Source: Rhodopseudomonas_A sp036404135 (GTDB lineage Bacteria > Pseudomonadota > Alphaproteobacteria > Rhizobiales > Xanthobacteraceae). Taken from it: DNA of 64,000 nucleotides. The notes below the pieces were generated by a model. It saw nothing but the letters and a program-made list of their open reading frames with translations, was not told where the DNA came from and did no database searches. The stretch spans positions 1-64,000 of the forward strand of contig NZ_DASWPE010000037.1 in assembly GCF_036404135.1 (NCBI RefSeq), given 5' to 3'. Both the position numbers and the translations under genes were made by a program. Within the stretch, counting starts at the first letter, position 1, and each line of letters opens with the position of its first letter. Positions 53,345 through 61,155 of the stretch are shown piece by piece.

Positions 53345-54364
53345 CTAGCTGATGTCAACAACCACGCGGTCGGCAAATTTCTTGGTATCGGTGGTGCGCT
53401 TGAGCACGTCGACCACCTTCAGCTCCTCGGCGTAAGTGATGATCTCATTCTTGAAATCCTCGCCGATCGGATGCCGATAATTGGTCAGCGACCGCAACAT
53501 CCGGCCGAGGTCGGCGGGGTCTTCCTTCGGCGCATAGGGTCCATAGACCACCGCCGCCTCATCCGGATTATCCTGCGCCCATTGCGTGGCTTCGATCAGC
53601 GCCTTGGTAGCCGCCACCGCAGCCGGCCGGTCGTTGTGATACAGGCTGCCGCGAACACCGATTACGCAGCAGGCGCGTTCGGCATATTCGTCGACCAGGT
53701 TGGTCGCAACCTCGACCAGATGGTGCCTGCGTTTCAGCTTGAACGCCAGCGGGTCGCCGGTGCTGATCGCGTCGACCTCGCCTTTCTCGATCGCGACGCC
53801 GAGCAGGTCCGGCGGATACTGCCGCCACTCGATTTCCTTGACCGGGTCGATGCCGCGTTTCGACAGCGCGATGGCAAAAAAATTGCGATCGACCCCGGCG
53901 ATGTCGCCGACCCCGATCCGCTTGCCGCGCAGCGCCTGAAGACTGTTCAACCCGGCATTTTCGCCAGCCAGAATGTTCATGCAGCCACCATGCGTGGCGC
54001 CGGTCAACTTCACGTCGAAGCCGGATTCCAGCGGCTTGATCCAGCGCAGCGCCATGCCGATAGCAAAGTCGGCGTTGCCCGCGGACAACGCCTGCAGCAG
54101 CAGGTCGGTCGATCCGGCCCAATTGATGCTTTCGACGTTGAGCTTGTATTTCTCGAAAAAGCCGCGGTGCAGCGCCACTGGAACCCCGATATGGCAGAGC
54201 GCCGTCGGCATCCAGGCGAGTTTCAGCGACTTGGTTTCCTGCGCGCGGGCCGCGCGGACGAATCCGAACGGCGCTGCCAGCGCTGCGCCGGTCGCCGCCG
54301 TCAACAGTGCACGGCGTGACAGCAGCTTGGATGTCGTGGTTCGCTTGGCCTCCGGCTCCGCCAT
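53345..54364 (-). CDS. Second Tat-exported ABC substrate-binding protein (NMT1-like paralogue)
   Basis: About 339-aa periplasmic binding protein paralogous to that at 48214. The Tat signal is LLSRRALLTAATGAALAAPF. The mature part starts SLKLAWMPTALCHIGVPVAL; ADFAIGMALRWIKPLESGFD matches the paralogue. With the start at 54364, Cys57, Cys128 (THGGCM) and Cys232-233 (RACCVIG) align with Cys58, Cys129 and Cys232-233 of the other protein. Three ATGs lie close together at the 5' end because of a 17-bp tandem duplication; the one at 54364 has GGGGATGAC upstream. There is no adjacent permease or ATPase, so it may share the 49-51 kb transporter. It is divergent from the ATPase/dehydratase operon. Confidence 0.9.
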   Translation of the reverse strand: MAEPEAKRTTTSKLLSRRALLTAATGAALAAPFGFVRAARAQETKSLKLAWMPTALCHIGVPVALHRGFFEKYKLNVESINWAGSTDLLLQALSAGNADFAIGMALRWIKPLESGFDVKLTGATHGGCMNILAGENAGLNSLQALRGKRIGVGDIAGVDRNFFAIALSKRGIDPVKEIEWRQYPPDLLGVAIEKGEVDAISTGDPLAFKLKRRHHLVEVATNLVDEYAERACCVIGVRGSLYHNDRPAAVAATKALIEATQWAQDNPDEAAVVYGPYAPKEDPADLGRMLRSLTNYRHPIGEDFKNEIITYAEELKVVDVLKRTTDTKKFADRVVVDIS

Positions 54365-54365
54365 T

Positions 54366-54399
54366 GTCATCCCCATTCCGATGTCATCCCCATTCCGAT
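54366..54399. repeat. 17-bp tandem duplication over a ribosome-binding site
   Basis: GTCATCCCCATTCCGAT occurs twice head-to-tail (54366-54382 and 54383-54399). On the minus strand each copy contains a GGGG purine block and an ATG, so the translation-start region of the binding-protein gene is duplicated. Confidence 0.85.
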
Positions 54400-54624
54400 C
54401 GCGCCGCATTGATCGCCCAGCCGCAAGCTAAGCATAGTTGCGCTGGCATATGTTTGCATTTTGCGGTCGGTTGTTGGATGACTCCGCCGCGCCGGCGCCG
54501 CCGACGCGAAGTATCTTGCCAACCCGGCCGTTTTGGGCGGGACCGCGTCGATCTGCGATGTCCTGCGATGCACCCCGCCCGATCGATTGGTGACAAATCT
54601 GCGGCGATGGCGCAGCTACACATG

Positions 54625-54649
54625 AATTGGTCTACTAACTTGACCAATT
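54625..54649. promoter_or_regulatory. Operator-like inverted repeat between divergent genes
   Basis: A perfect 8-bp inverted repeat AATTGGTC-N9-GACCAATT. It lies in an AT-rich patch about 160-180 bp upstream of the ATPase operon and 260 bp upstream of the binding-protein gene. TTGGTC...GACCAA resembles operators of GntR/FadR-type or other dimeric regulators. The rest of the 54365-54806 gap contains no gene. Confidence 0.6.
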
Positions 54650-54806
54650 ATAGAATTGCCAGCCGCAACCTCGGGCGATAGCGTTGCCCTCATTGCGACA
54701 GTGCGGGACGGCTGCCGTAGCGATTGCTATCAACTGGCCGGATCACGTGCACTCACCGCACGTCGGGCGCTTCGCCGTTATGTCACCGCCAGGAGGGACC
54801 GTCGGC

Positions 54807-55655
54807 GTGAGAGCTCAGGATTTGTTCGGCGACGGCCTTGCGGCGGATCTGCCGGCGGCAATCACAATCGGCATCGATATCGGATCGCGCCAGGCCAAGG
54901 CGGCGCTGATCGGTGGCGGCGAGGTGTACACCGCGATCACTTCCAGCGGTGTCGATTCCCAGGACACCGCTGATCAACTGGTGGGCCGGCTGCTGCGCAA
55001 GGCCGGGCTGGCGCGCAAGGATCTGGCTTTGGTGGTCGGCACCGGCTATGGCCGGATCGCGATCGACTATGAGGAAGTGCCGACGCTGGTCGTGACTGAA
55101 ATTTCCTGCCACGCGATGGGCGCGCACGCGCTCAACCGCGGCACCAAGACCATCATCGACATCGGCGGCCAGGACGCCAAGGCGATCCGGGTCGATCCCG
55201 ACAGCGGCCGCGTCGTCGAATTCGTGCTGAACGACAAATGCGCCGCCGGTACCGGCCGCTTCCTGGAACGGATCGCCGAACTGCTCGGCTATCGGCTCGA
55301 CGAACTCGGCGAAAAGTCGCTGCTGTCGCAGAAGAAGATCGACATCTCCAGCCAATGCGTGGTGTTCGCGGAATCCGAAGTGATCTCGCTGAAGGCCAAG
55401 GGTGAACGGCCGGAGGACATCGCCGCCGCGATCCACCACGCCTCGGCGCGGCGGGTGCGCAATCTGGTCAACCGGGTCGGGCTCGACCCCGAACTGGTGT
55501 TTTCCGGCGGCGTCTCCAACAATCTCGGCATGAAGCGCGCGCTGGAACAATTGATCGGTCACCCGATCAGCACGCCGAACTTCGACATGGTCTATGCCGG
55601 CGCGATCGGCGCGGCGGTGATCGCGCAACGGCATTACCAGGCCGGACACGCCTGA
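54807..55655 (+). CDS. HgdC/BadF/BcrA-family ATP-dependent activator ATPase
   Basis: About 282-aa ASKHA-fold ATPase that uses ATP to push a low-potential electron into a partner dehydratase or reductase. Phosphate-binding motifs are TIGIDIGSRQAKAAL and TIIDIGGQDAKAIRVD. The two cysteines that bridge the [4Fe-4S] cluster at the homodimer interface are Cys145 (NDKCAAGTGRFLE) and Cys184 (DISSQCVVFAESE), 39 residues apart as in HgdC. I prefer the GTG at 54807 after AGGAGGGACC; the in-frame ATG at 54780 would start before this site. It is the first gene of a three- or four-gene operon; the next gene starts 14 nt later. Confidence 0.9.
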   Translation: MRAQDLFGDGLAADLPAAITIGIDIGSRQAKAALIGGGEVYTAITSSGVDSQDTADQLVGRLLRKAGLARKDLALVVGTGYGRIAIDYEEVPTLVVTEISCHAMGAHALNRGTKTIIDIGGQDAKAIRVDPDSGRVVEFVLNDKCAAGTGRFLERIAELLGYRLDELGEKSLLSQKKIDISSQCVVFAESEVISLKAKGERPEDIAAAIHHASARRVRNLVNRVGLDPELVFSGGVSNNLGMKRALEQLIGHPISTPNFDMVYAGAIGAAVIAQRHYQAGHA

Positions 55656-55669
55656 GCGGATCGCAGGTC

Positions 55670-57697
55670 ATGACAGAACAACACGCCTTCAGCATTTCCG
55701 ACGTGATCGATCCGGCGCTGGTCGGTCGGCTGAGCAACGCCACCGTGCTCGGCCTCGATATCGGCTCGCGCGCCGCCAAGGGCGTGCTGCTGCACGACGG
55801 CCAGGTGTTCCTCGGCAAGGTCTGGACCGGCGTCGACATGCAAGCCACCGCCGACGAGTTGCTCGAGGAGTTGCTCGGCCTCGCGGCGATCGAACGCACC
55901 GAGATCGACTACGCAGTCGGCACCGGCTATGGCCGGGTTGCGCTGCAATTCGATGAGCTGCCGAGCGAGATCGTCACCGAGATCTCCTGCCACGCCATGG
56001 GCGCGCATTTTCTCAACGCCGCGACCCGCACCATCATCGATATCGGCGGCCAAGATTCCAAGGCGATCCAGGTCGATCCCGACACCGGCAAGGTTGCCAA
56101 GTTCATCATGAACGACAAATGCGCCGCCGGCACCGGACGCTTCCTGGAGAAGGCCGCCGGCCTACTCGACTACACCGTCAAGGAGGTCGGCGCGGCGTCG
56201 CTGCGTTCGGTGTCGCATCCCGACATCAGCAGCCAGTGCACGGTGTTCGCGGAATCCGAGATCATCTCGCTGCGCGCCCGCGGCCTGCCGCGCGAGGATA
56301 TCGCCGCCGGCGTGCACTTCGCCTCGGCGCGCCGGGTCCGCAACCTGGTCAGCAAGGTGCCGTTGCAGGAGGATCTGGTGTTCACCGGCGGGGTTTCCAA
56401 CAACGCCGGCATGACCCACGCGCTGCAGACGCTGATCGGCTTCCCGATCAAGCCGACCAGAATCGACGCGATCTATGCCGGAGCACTTGGGGCGGCGATC
56501 TACGCCCAGCAATTTCTGGCGGAGCGGCGGCGCGTCGCGCAACGCCCCGAACGCGGCCGGCGCGACGATCTCGCCGACGTCACCACGAGGATCGCGCTCG
56601 CCGAGGCCCGCTTCGTCGCCCGAACCGACGTCAAGAAGGCGGCCTATCTGTGCAACTACACGCCGGTGGAACTGCTCGGTGCCTCCGGCGCCGGCTTCAT
56701 CCGGCTGCTGAAATGCGGCAGCTCGGAAGACGTGTCGCGCGGCGAGCGCATTACCAAGAGCGTGTTCTGCGACTTCACCAAGGCGGTGATCGGCCAGTTC
56801 GAGACCAAGGCGCCGCTGAACCAGGCGGTCGATCAGGTCTTCACGTTCTACACCTGCGACGCGATGCGGGCGACCTCGCAGGCGATCGACAGTTTCTACC
56901 GGCCGACGCGCGGCTATATCGTGCCGCGCAACGCCGACCGCGAAGGCGCGCGCGCCTTCTTCCGCAGTGAGATCCTCAGCTTCCGGCGCGACCTCGAACA
57001 GCTGACCGGCCGCCAGATCCATGACGAGGACGTGCAGGCGCAGATCGCGCTGTTCAACCGCGTCCGCGCCATCGTCCGCGACATTTCGGCGTTGCGCAAG
57101 CGGCGCCATCCGCCGCTCGACGGCCGCGGCTTTCTGGAAATCGCCCGCGCCGCGGCGACGCTGGAGGCCGAGGAGCTGATTCCACTGCTCGAATACGTCT
57201 ACAACCGGCTGGTCCGGGTTCCCGACCAGGGACCGCGACGGCTGCGGCTGATGATGTGCGGCGGCATTGTCGCCGACGGCGACCGCAAGATTCTCGATCT
57301 GGTCGAAGACGAGATCGGCGCCGACATCGTGGTCGAGGATCATTGCACCGGGCTCAGCCCGTTCTATCAGGACAGCAATGCGAGCGGCGATCCGTGGCGG
57401 GCGCTGGCCGACGGCTATCTCGACCGCGCGCCCTGCGCCCGTCAGGTGCCGCTGCAGCGTCGGGTGGAGTTCGCGGTCAACCTCGCGCGCGAGTACCAGG
57501 TCGACGGCGTGCTGTTCAGCTATCTCAAATTCTGCCCCTGCTACGGGCTGACCAAGGGCAAATTCCTCAATGCCTTCCAGGCCGCCGGATGGCCGGTGCT
57601 GGAGCTCGCCAGCGATTATTCCCATGGCGACGACGGCCAGATCAAAACCCGGCTCGAGGCCTTCGTCGAAGTCCTGACCGAGAAGGCGGAGGCCTGA
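55670..57697 (+). CDS. Fusion of HgdC-type ATPase and HGD-D (dehydratase/reductase) subunit
   Basis: 675-aa two-domain protein. Residues 1-290 repeat the activator ATPase: VLGLDIGSRAAKGVLL, TIIDIGGQDSKAIQVD, Cys151 (NDKCAAGTGRFLE) and Cys190 (DISSQCTVFAESE). After a linker, residues about 320-675 form an HGD-D/BcrC-like domain (2-hydroxyacyl-CoA dehydratase and double-cubane family): AAYLCNYTPVELLGASG, TFYTCDAMRATSQAI, LRLMMCGGIVADGD and SYLKFCPCYGLTKGKF, with several potential cluster-binding cysteines. Known systems usually encode activator and catalytic subunits separately. Stop and next start are separated by one base. The substrate is unknown; no CoA-related genes are adjacent. Confidence 0.9.
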   Translation: MTEQHAFSISDVIDPALVGRLSNATVLGLDIGSRAAKGVLLHDGQVFLGKVWTGVDMQATADELLEELLGLAAIERTEIDYAVGTGYGRVALQFDELPSEIVTEISCHAMGAHFLNAATRTIIDIGGQDSKAIQVDPDTGKVAKFIMNDKCAAGTGRFLEKAAGLLDYTVKEVGAASLRSVSHPDISSQCTVFAESEIISLRARGLPREDIAAGVHFASARRVRNLVSKVPLQEDLVFTGGVSNNAGMTHALQTLIGFPIKPTRIDAIYAGALGAAIYAQQFLAERRRVAQRPERGRRDDLADVTTRIALAEARFVARTDVKKAAYLCNYTPVELLGASGAGFIRLLKCGSSEDVSRGERITKSVFCDFTKAVIGQFETKAPLNQAVDQVFTFYTCDAMRATSQAIDSFYRPTRGYIVPRNADREGARAFFRSEILSFRRDLEQLTGRQIHDEDVQAQIALFNRVRAIVRDISALRKRRHPPLDGRGFLEIARAAATLEAEELIPLLEYVYNRLVRVPDQGPRRLRLMMCGGIVADGDRKILDLVEDEIGADIVVEDHCTGLSPFYQDSNASGDPWRALADGYLDRAPCARQVPLQRRVEFAVNLAREYQVDGVLFSYLKFCPCYGLTKGKFLNAFQAAGWPVLELASDYSHGDDGQIKTRLEAFVEVLTEKAEA

Positions 57698-57698
57698 G

Positions 57699-58997
57699 AT
57701 GACGTTGACCGAGACCGCGCCGAACGGCCAGGGGCTGAGCCTCGTCGACCTCGCGAAGCTGCGCGGCGGCGCGCCGACGCCGAAGCTGCGCACCAGCGAA
57801 GCGCTCGGCAGCCAGCTTGCCTATATGGAGGAAACCCGGCGCGACCATGGCTATTCGCCGGCGGTCGGCCGGCTGTTCGATCTGGTGCGGAATTTCATCG
57901 GCGACGCCGAACAGGCCGCGCGAAATGGCGCCAGTGTATCGTGGATCAGCGTGCCGTTCCTGGCGCCGTTGTTCTACAGCCACGACACGCTGCCGATCCC
58001 GGTCAGCGAACTCGGAAGGCTCGGCTCCAGCGATTCGCTGGCGGCGGCCGAGGACTACTTCCAACTGCCGAAAGAGTCCTGCGCCATGGTCGGCGCGATC
58101 CTCGGCGAGTTCTATCTGCGCGCCGCCCGCACCCCGCGCCGTCTTGTGGTCTACAACGCGCAGTGCGAACCGTTGAACCTCGCCTGGGAATTGCTGAAGG
58201 ATGAAGGCTTCGACGTGTTTCGCATCGAGGCGGTCAACCGCCCCAACGTCGCCGATGATCCGGAGCGGGTGGCGCAACTGCAGGTGTTCCTGGCCGACGA
58301 ACTGACCGACCTGGTGCGCTGGCTGACCGGCAAGCCGATCGACGAGACCCGGCTCGCCGACGAAATCCGCCGCGCCAACCGCATCATTGCCAAATTGCGC
58401 CGGATCCTGCGGTTGCGGATGCGCGACCTGCTCTACATCCGCAGCCTCGCGACCATGTATGTGCTGCTCGGCATGACGCATTATTTCGGCAAGCCGGAGG
58501 CCTATGAGGAGGTGCTCGACATTCTGATCGAGGAACTCGAAACGGCTGCCAAGGCGCCGCACCCCTCCGATCAACTGGTCAAACTCGCCTGGGTCGGCGG
58601 CCGCGGCCAGGAATTCGGCGTCTACAAGACCATCGACGATGCCGGCGGCGCCATCACCGCCTGGCATAATCCCGACGACTGGACCCGCGATTTCCGCGAA
58701 GACCTGCCGCCGCTCGAAGCCTATGCCGACCACATCGTCACCGCACGCACGCTCGGCTCGCCGGTGCGGCAGATGCAGCGCATCGAGGAGACGCTGCCGG
58801 AATTCGGCGCGCAGGGCATCCTGTTCTACGGCTATATCGGCTGCTCGTTCGGCAGCGTACATCGCGAGATCCAGGCCGAGCATTTCCGCCGCAAGGGGCT
58901 GCCGGGGATTTTTCTGGAAGGCTCGTTCCAGGTCGGCCCGCCGAGCGGCCAGTTGCTGACGAGGGTCCGCGCCTTCGTGGAGATGCTGTCGCGTTGA
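57699..58997 (+). CDS. HGD-D family dehydratase/reductase second subunit
   Basis: 432-aa HgdA/HgdB/BcrB-like subunit, presumed heterodimer partner of the fused HGD-D domain. Candidate cluster ligands are Cys in LPKESCAMVGAILGEF, NAQCEPLNLAWELL and YGYIGCSFGSVHRE, matching the three-cysteine pattern of the family. It could coordinate one [4Fe-4S] cluster as in 2-hydroxyacyl-CoA dehydratases, or with its partner a double-cubane cluster as in the acetylene-reducing DCCP. It is co-translated with the upstream fusion gene. Confidence 0.88.
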   Translation: MTLTETAPNGQGLSLVDLAKLRGGAPTPKLRTSEALGSQLAYMEETRRDHGYSPAVGRLFDLVRNFIGDAEQAARNGASVSWISVPFLAPLFYSHDTLPIPVSELGRLGSSDSLAAAEDYFQLPKESCAMVGAILGEFYLRAARTPRRLVVYNAQCEPLNLAWELLKDEGFDVFRIEAVNRPNVADDPERVAQLQVFLADELTDLVRWLTGKPIDETRLADEIRRANRIIAKLRRILRLRMRDLLYIRSLATMYVLLGMTHYFGKPEAYEEVLDILIEELETAAKAPHPSDQLVKLAWVGGRGQEFGVYKTIDDAGGAITAWHNPDDWTRDFREDLPPLEAYADHIVTARTLGSPVRQMQRIEETLPEFGAQGILFYGYIGCSFGSVHREIQAEHFRRKGLPGIFLEGSFQVGPPSGQLLTRVRAFVEMLSR

Positions 58998-59159
58998 CCT
59001 CGCGGGCGCGGCTGAGCTTCGCCGATCCCGAAACATGGGCGTCGCTATTTCGGCACGCGCAGGCTGGCGAACCGCGATAGCTAAGGCTTTGCAAAAACTC
59101 GCCCGCGCCTTCGCATCCGGGTGTATGTTCAGTCATCTCCTGTGCTGCGGATCGACGCC

Positions 59160-59834
59160 ATGCTGATCGATGATGTTTCAGCAATCCTGACGCCGCTCGG
59201 CTTTTGCCTGCGCGGCAGCTTCACGCCGCAGCCGGGCGATGCTGTTCCGGCTCTGCCGGACGGGACGCCGGCCGGCACGGTGCTGATGATCGGAAATGCC
59301 GGGCCAGCGATGTGGCAACAGTTTTGCAACGCGCGCCGGGCCGGCCGCTCGCCGCTTGATACTTGGACCAGAGAGGCCCTGACACCGATCGCCGAGGAGA
59401 TCGGCGCCGGCATCGTCTTTCCGTTTCAACGGCCGTTCTTGCCGTTCCAGCAATGGGCGACGCGGGCCGAACCGTGTCATTCGTCGCCGCTCGGAATCCT
59501 GATCCATCCCCGCTTCGGGCTCTGGCATGCGCTGCGCGGCGCGTTGCTGCTCGCAGACAAGGTCGGCCCCGCCGGCGTGCCGCGGACGGCGTCGCCGTGC
59601 GACGGCTGCGCCGACAAACCCTGCCTGAGCGCCTGCCCGAACCACGCCTTCAGCACCCAGGGCTATGACACCGACCTTTGCCTATCACGACTGGATCAAG
59701 CCGAAGGAATTGACTGCATTGCGCTGGGATGTCGCGCACGGCGCGCCTGTCCGATTGGGCGATCCTATCAATATGCGCCGGCTCAGGCGCGCTTCCACAT
59801 GGATGCCTTCCGTCGCACGCTGCGCGGATCATAG
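59160..59834 (+). CDS. Ferredoxin-like Fe-S protein (epoxyqueuosine-reductase-related)
   Basis: About 224-aa protein. The N-terminal two thirds lack recognised motifs (FPFQRPFLPFQQWATRAEPC is notable). The C-terminal part carries CDGCADKPCLSACP, a C-x2-C-x4-C-x3-C-P [4Fe-4S] motif, then IDCIALGCRARRACPIG for a second cluster. Such proteins are often annotated as ferredoxin. It lies 162 nt after the dehydratase subunit gene on the same strand and could be the low-potential electron donor to the activator ATPases. The start at 59160 (ATG) is uncertain; a GTG at 59121 is in frame. Confidence 0.8.
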   Translation: MLIDDVSAILTPLGFCLRGSFTPQPGDAVPALPDGTPAGTVLMIGNAGPAMWQQFCNARRAGRSPLDTWTREALTPIAEEIGAGIVFPFQRPFLPFQQWATRAEPCHSSPLGILIHPRFGLWHALRGALLLADKVGPAGVPRTASPCDGCADKPCLSACPNHAFSTQGYDTDLCLSRLDQAEGIDCIALGCRARRACPIGRSYQYAPAQARFHMDAFRRTLRGS

Positions 59835-59839
59835 AGTTC

Positions 59840-59926
59840 GGTTCTGATAGAATCAGAACCAGAATTCTAGATTCTTATTTTTACGCGTTTTCTTCACGCG
59901 AACCGGGATCCACTTCGCTTGAAAAC
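59840..59926. repeat. Palindromic extragenic element (two hairpins)
   Basis: The first hairpin, GGTTCTGAT-AGA-ATCAGAACC (59840-59860), is a perfect 9-bp palindrome 6 nt after the Fe-S protein stop, followed by AGAATTCT. The second, GTTTTC...GCGAA-N11-TTCGC...GAAAAC (59887-59926), is an imperfect palindrome around ACCGGGATCCACTTCG. It resembles the dispersed extragenic repeat I associate with Bradyrhizobiaceae genomes. It probably also acts as a transcription stop. The rest of the gap to 60213 has no gene. Confidence 0.6.
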
Positions 59927-60213
59927 ACTATAACACATGGAACAGCCATACGGGCGGTCATCACCGCCTGGGTCGACGAGCGCCGCCGCTTTCGAACAGC
60001 GGACAGCGAGCCTCGCGCCGGACGTCGACCGTCCAGCCGGATCGATTTCGCACCAGCGATGTGCGCGCTTCCGCACTCACCGCCCGACGCCGGCCGCCCC
60101 ATTTCCAAGGTCTCGGGGAGCCTCCCCTGCGCAAAGTCACCGCACATCAGAACGGATCACCCAGCGCCGCTGAAAGCCGGGGAATCAATATCAACACGGG
60201 TCGGAGAAATATC

Positions 60214-60813
60214 ATGAGCTACGCAATTGTCGGATTCGGTAAGGTCGGCCAGGCCCTCGCCCACGCCTTCGCCCGCAAGAACATCGAGGTCGCCGTCGCG
60301 AGCCGCCGGCCGCCCGAGGCGTTGGCGCCACAGGCTCGGGCGATTGGCCCCACGGTCGTCGCCAAGTCGCTGCGGGATGCACTCGATGCCGACACAATCA
60401 TCTTGGCGGTCCCGTTCGGGGAGCATCGCGAGGTTGCGAAGGCCCTGCCGAGCTGGAAAAGCAAGACAGTCATCGACGCGATGAGCGCGCTGGTTCCCCT
60501 TGAGGAGATGGACGGTCTCCTGTCCTCGGCCTTCGTCGCGAAGGCGTTCACCGGCGCCAAGCTCGTGAAAGGGTTCAATCACTTGATCGCGGCCACCCTG
60601 GCTGCCGATCCGGTCGTCGAGGGCGGCCACCGGGTCGTCTTTCTGTCGAGCGACGACGAGGACGCGACCGCTCCCGTGGCGGCCTTGGCCAAACAACTCG
60701 GGTTCGCACCCGTCAAGCTGGGAAAGCTCAACGAGGGCGGCGCGCTGGTGCACGCACGCGGCCGCATTTGGGGCCAGCTGATCTTCCAGGACCTGTTCAA
60801 GAAGGAGCAGTAA
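60214..60813 (+). CDS. NADPH-dependent F420 reductase-like oxidoreductase (NAD-binding)
   Basis: 199-aa Rossmann protein of the COG2085 type (F420H2:NADP oxidoreductase-like, probably using another acceptor in this lineage). The N-terminal MSYAIVGFGKVGQALAHAFA holds GxGxxG and DADTIILAVPFGEHREVAKA is typical; it ends GRIWGQLIFQDLFKKEQ. The ATG at 60214 follows GGAGAAATATC. Codon use is slightly less GC3-biased than upstream genes, compatible with a different history. Single gene with no coupled neighbour. Confidence 0.85.
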   Translation: MSYAIVGFGKVGQALAHAFARKNIEVAVASRRPPEALAPQARAIGPTVVAKSLRDALDADTIILAVPFGEHREVAKALPSWKSKTVIDAMSALVPLEEMDGLLSSAFVAKAFTGAKLVKGFNHLIAATLAADPVVEGGHRVVFLSSDDEDATAPVAALAKQLGFAPVKLGKLNEGGALVHARGRIWGQLIFQDLFKKEQ

Positions 60814-60830
60814 CGGATTTACTGTAGGGT

Positions 60831-61050
60831 TCAGCTGAGTTGAGTGGAAACAATCACCAGCTTTCCCTTGGGCAAGCCTGTCGTTTCAAGTTCGACGACG
60901 GCCGAGATCGCCTCGGACAGCGGCACGATGCGGCCGACCCGCCAGGACGAGTTGGCCCCGTTCGGCCGCTTCGGTAAGGCCAGCCAGGGCTTGTGGCGTC
61001 GGATTGGCGAACACCAGGTGATGTCGCGATGGGAGCAGACAGCCAACCAT
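60831..61050 (-). pseudogene. 3' remnant of an NAD(P)-dependent alcohol dehydrogenase
   Basis: The minus strand encodes the C-terminal end of an MDR-type oxidoreductase in two frames. HHLVFANPTPQALAGLTEAA (about 61020-60960) is followed after a frame change by GRIVPLSEAISAVVELETTG then LPKGKLVIV, ending at the stop at 60831. The rest of the gene is absent; upstream lies the HlyD chimera. It is a frameshifted and truncated relic. Confidence 0.7.
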
Positions 61051-61155
61051 CTTGGCGGGGGCGGGGACGACATGCCGCGGCGTTTCAGCATCGCGCCGCG
61101 CCGACTCAGCGACAACGCGCCCGCTGCATCGCCCGACTAGAGGAAGTCCTTCCCG

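Noticed and set aside
60214..60813. Calling the NAD-binding gene part of the ATPase/dehydratase operon
   Set aside because: A 379-bp gap with palindromic stops separates them and codon bias differs slightly.
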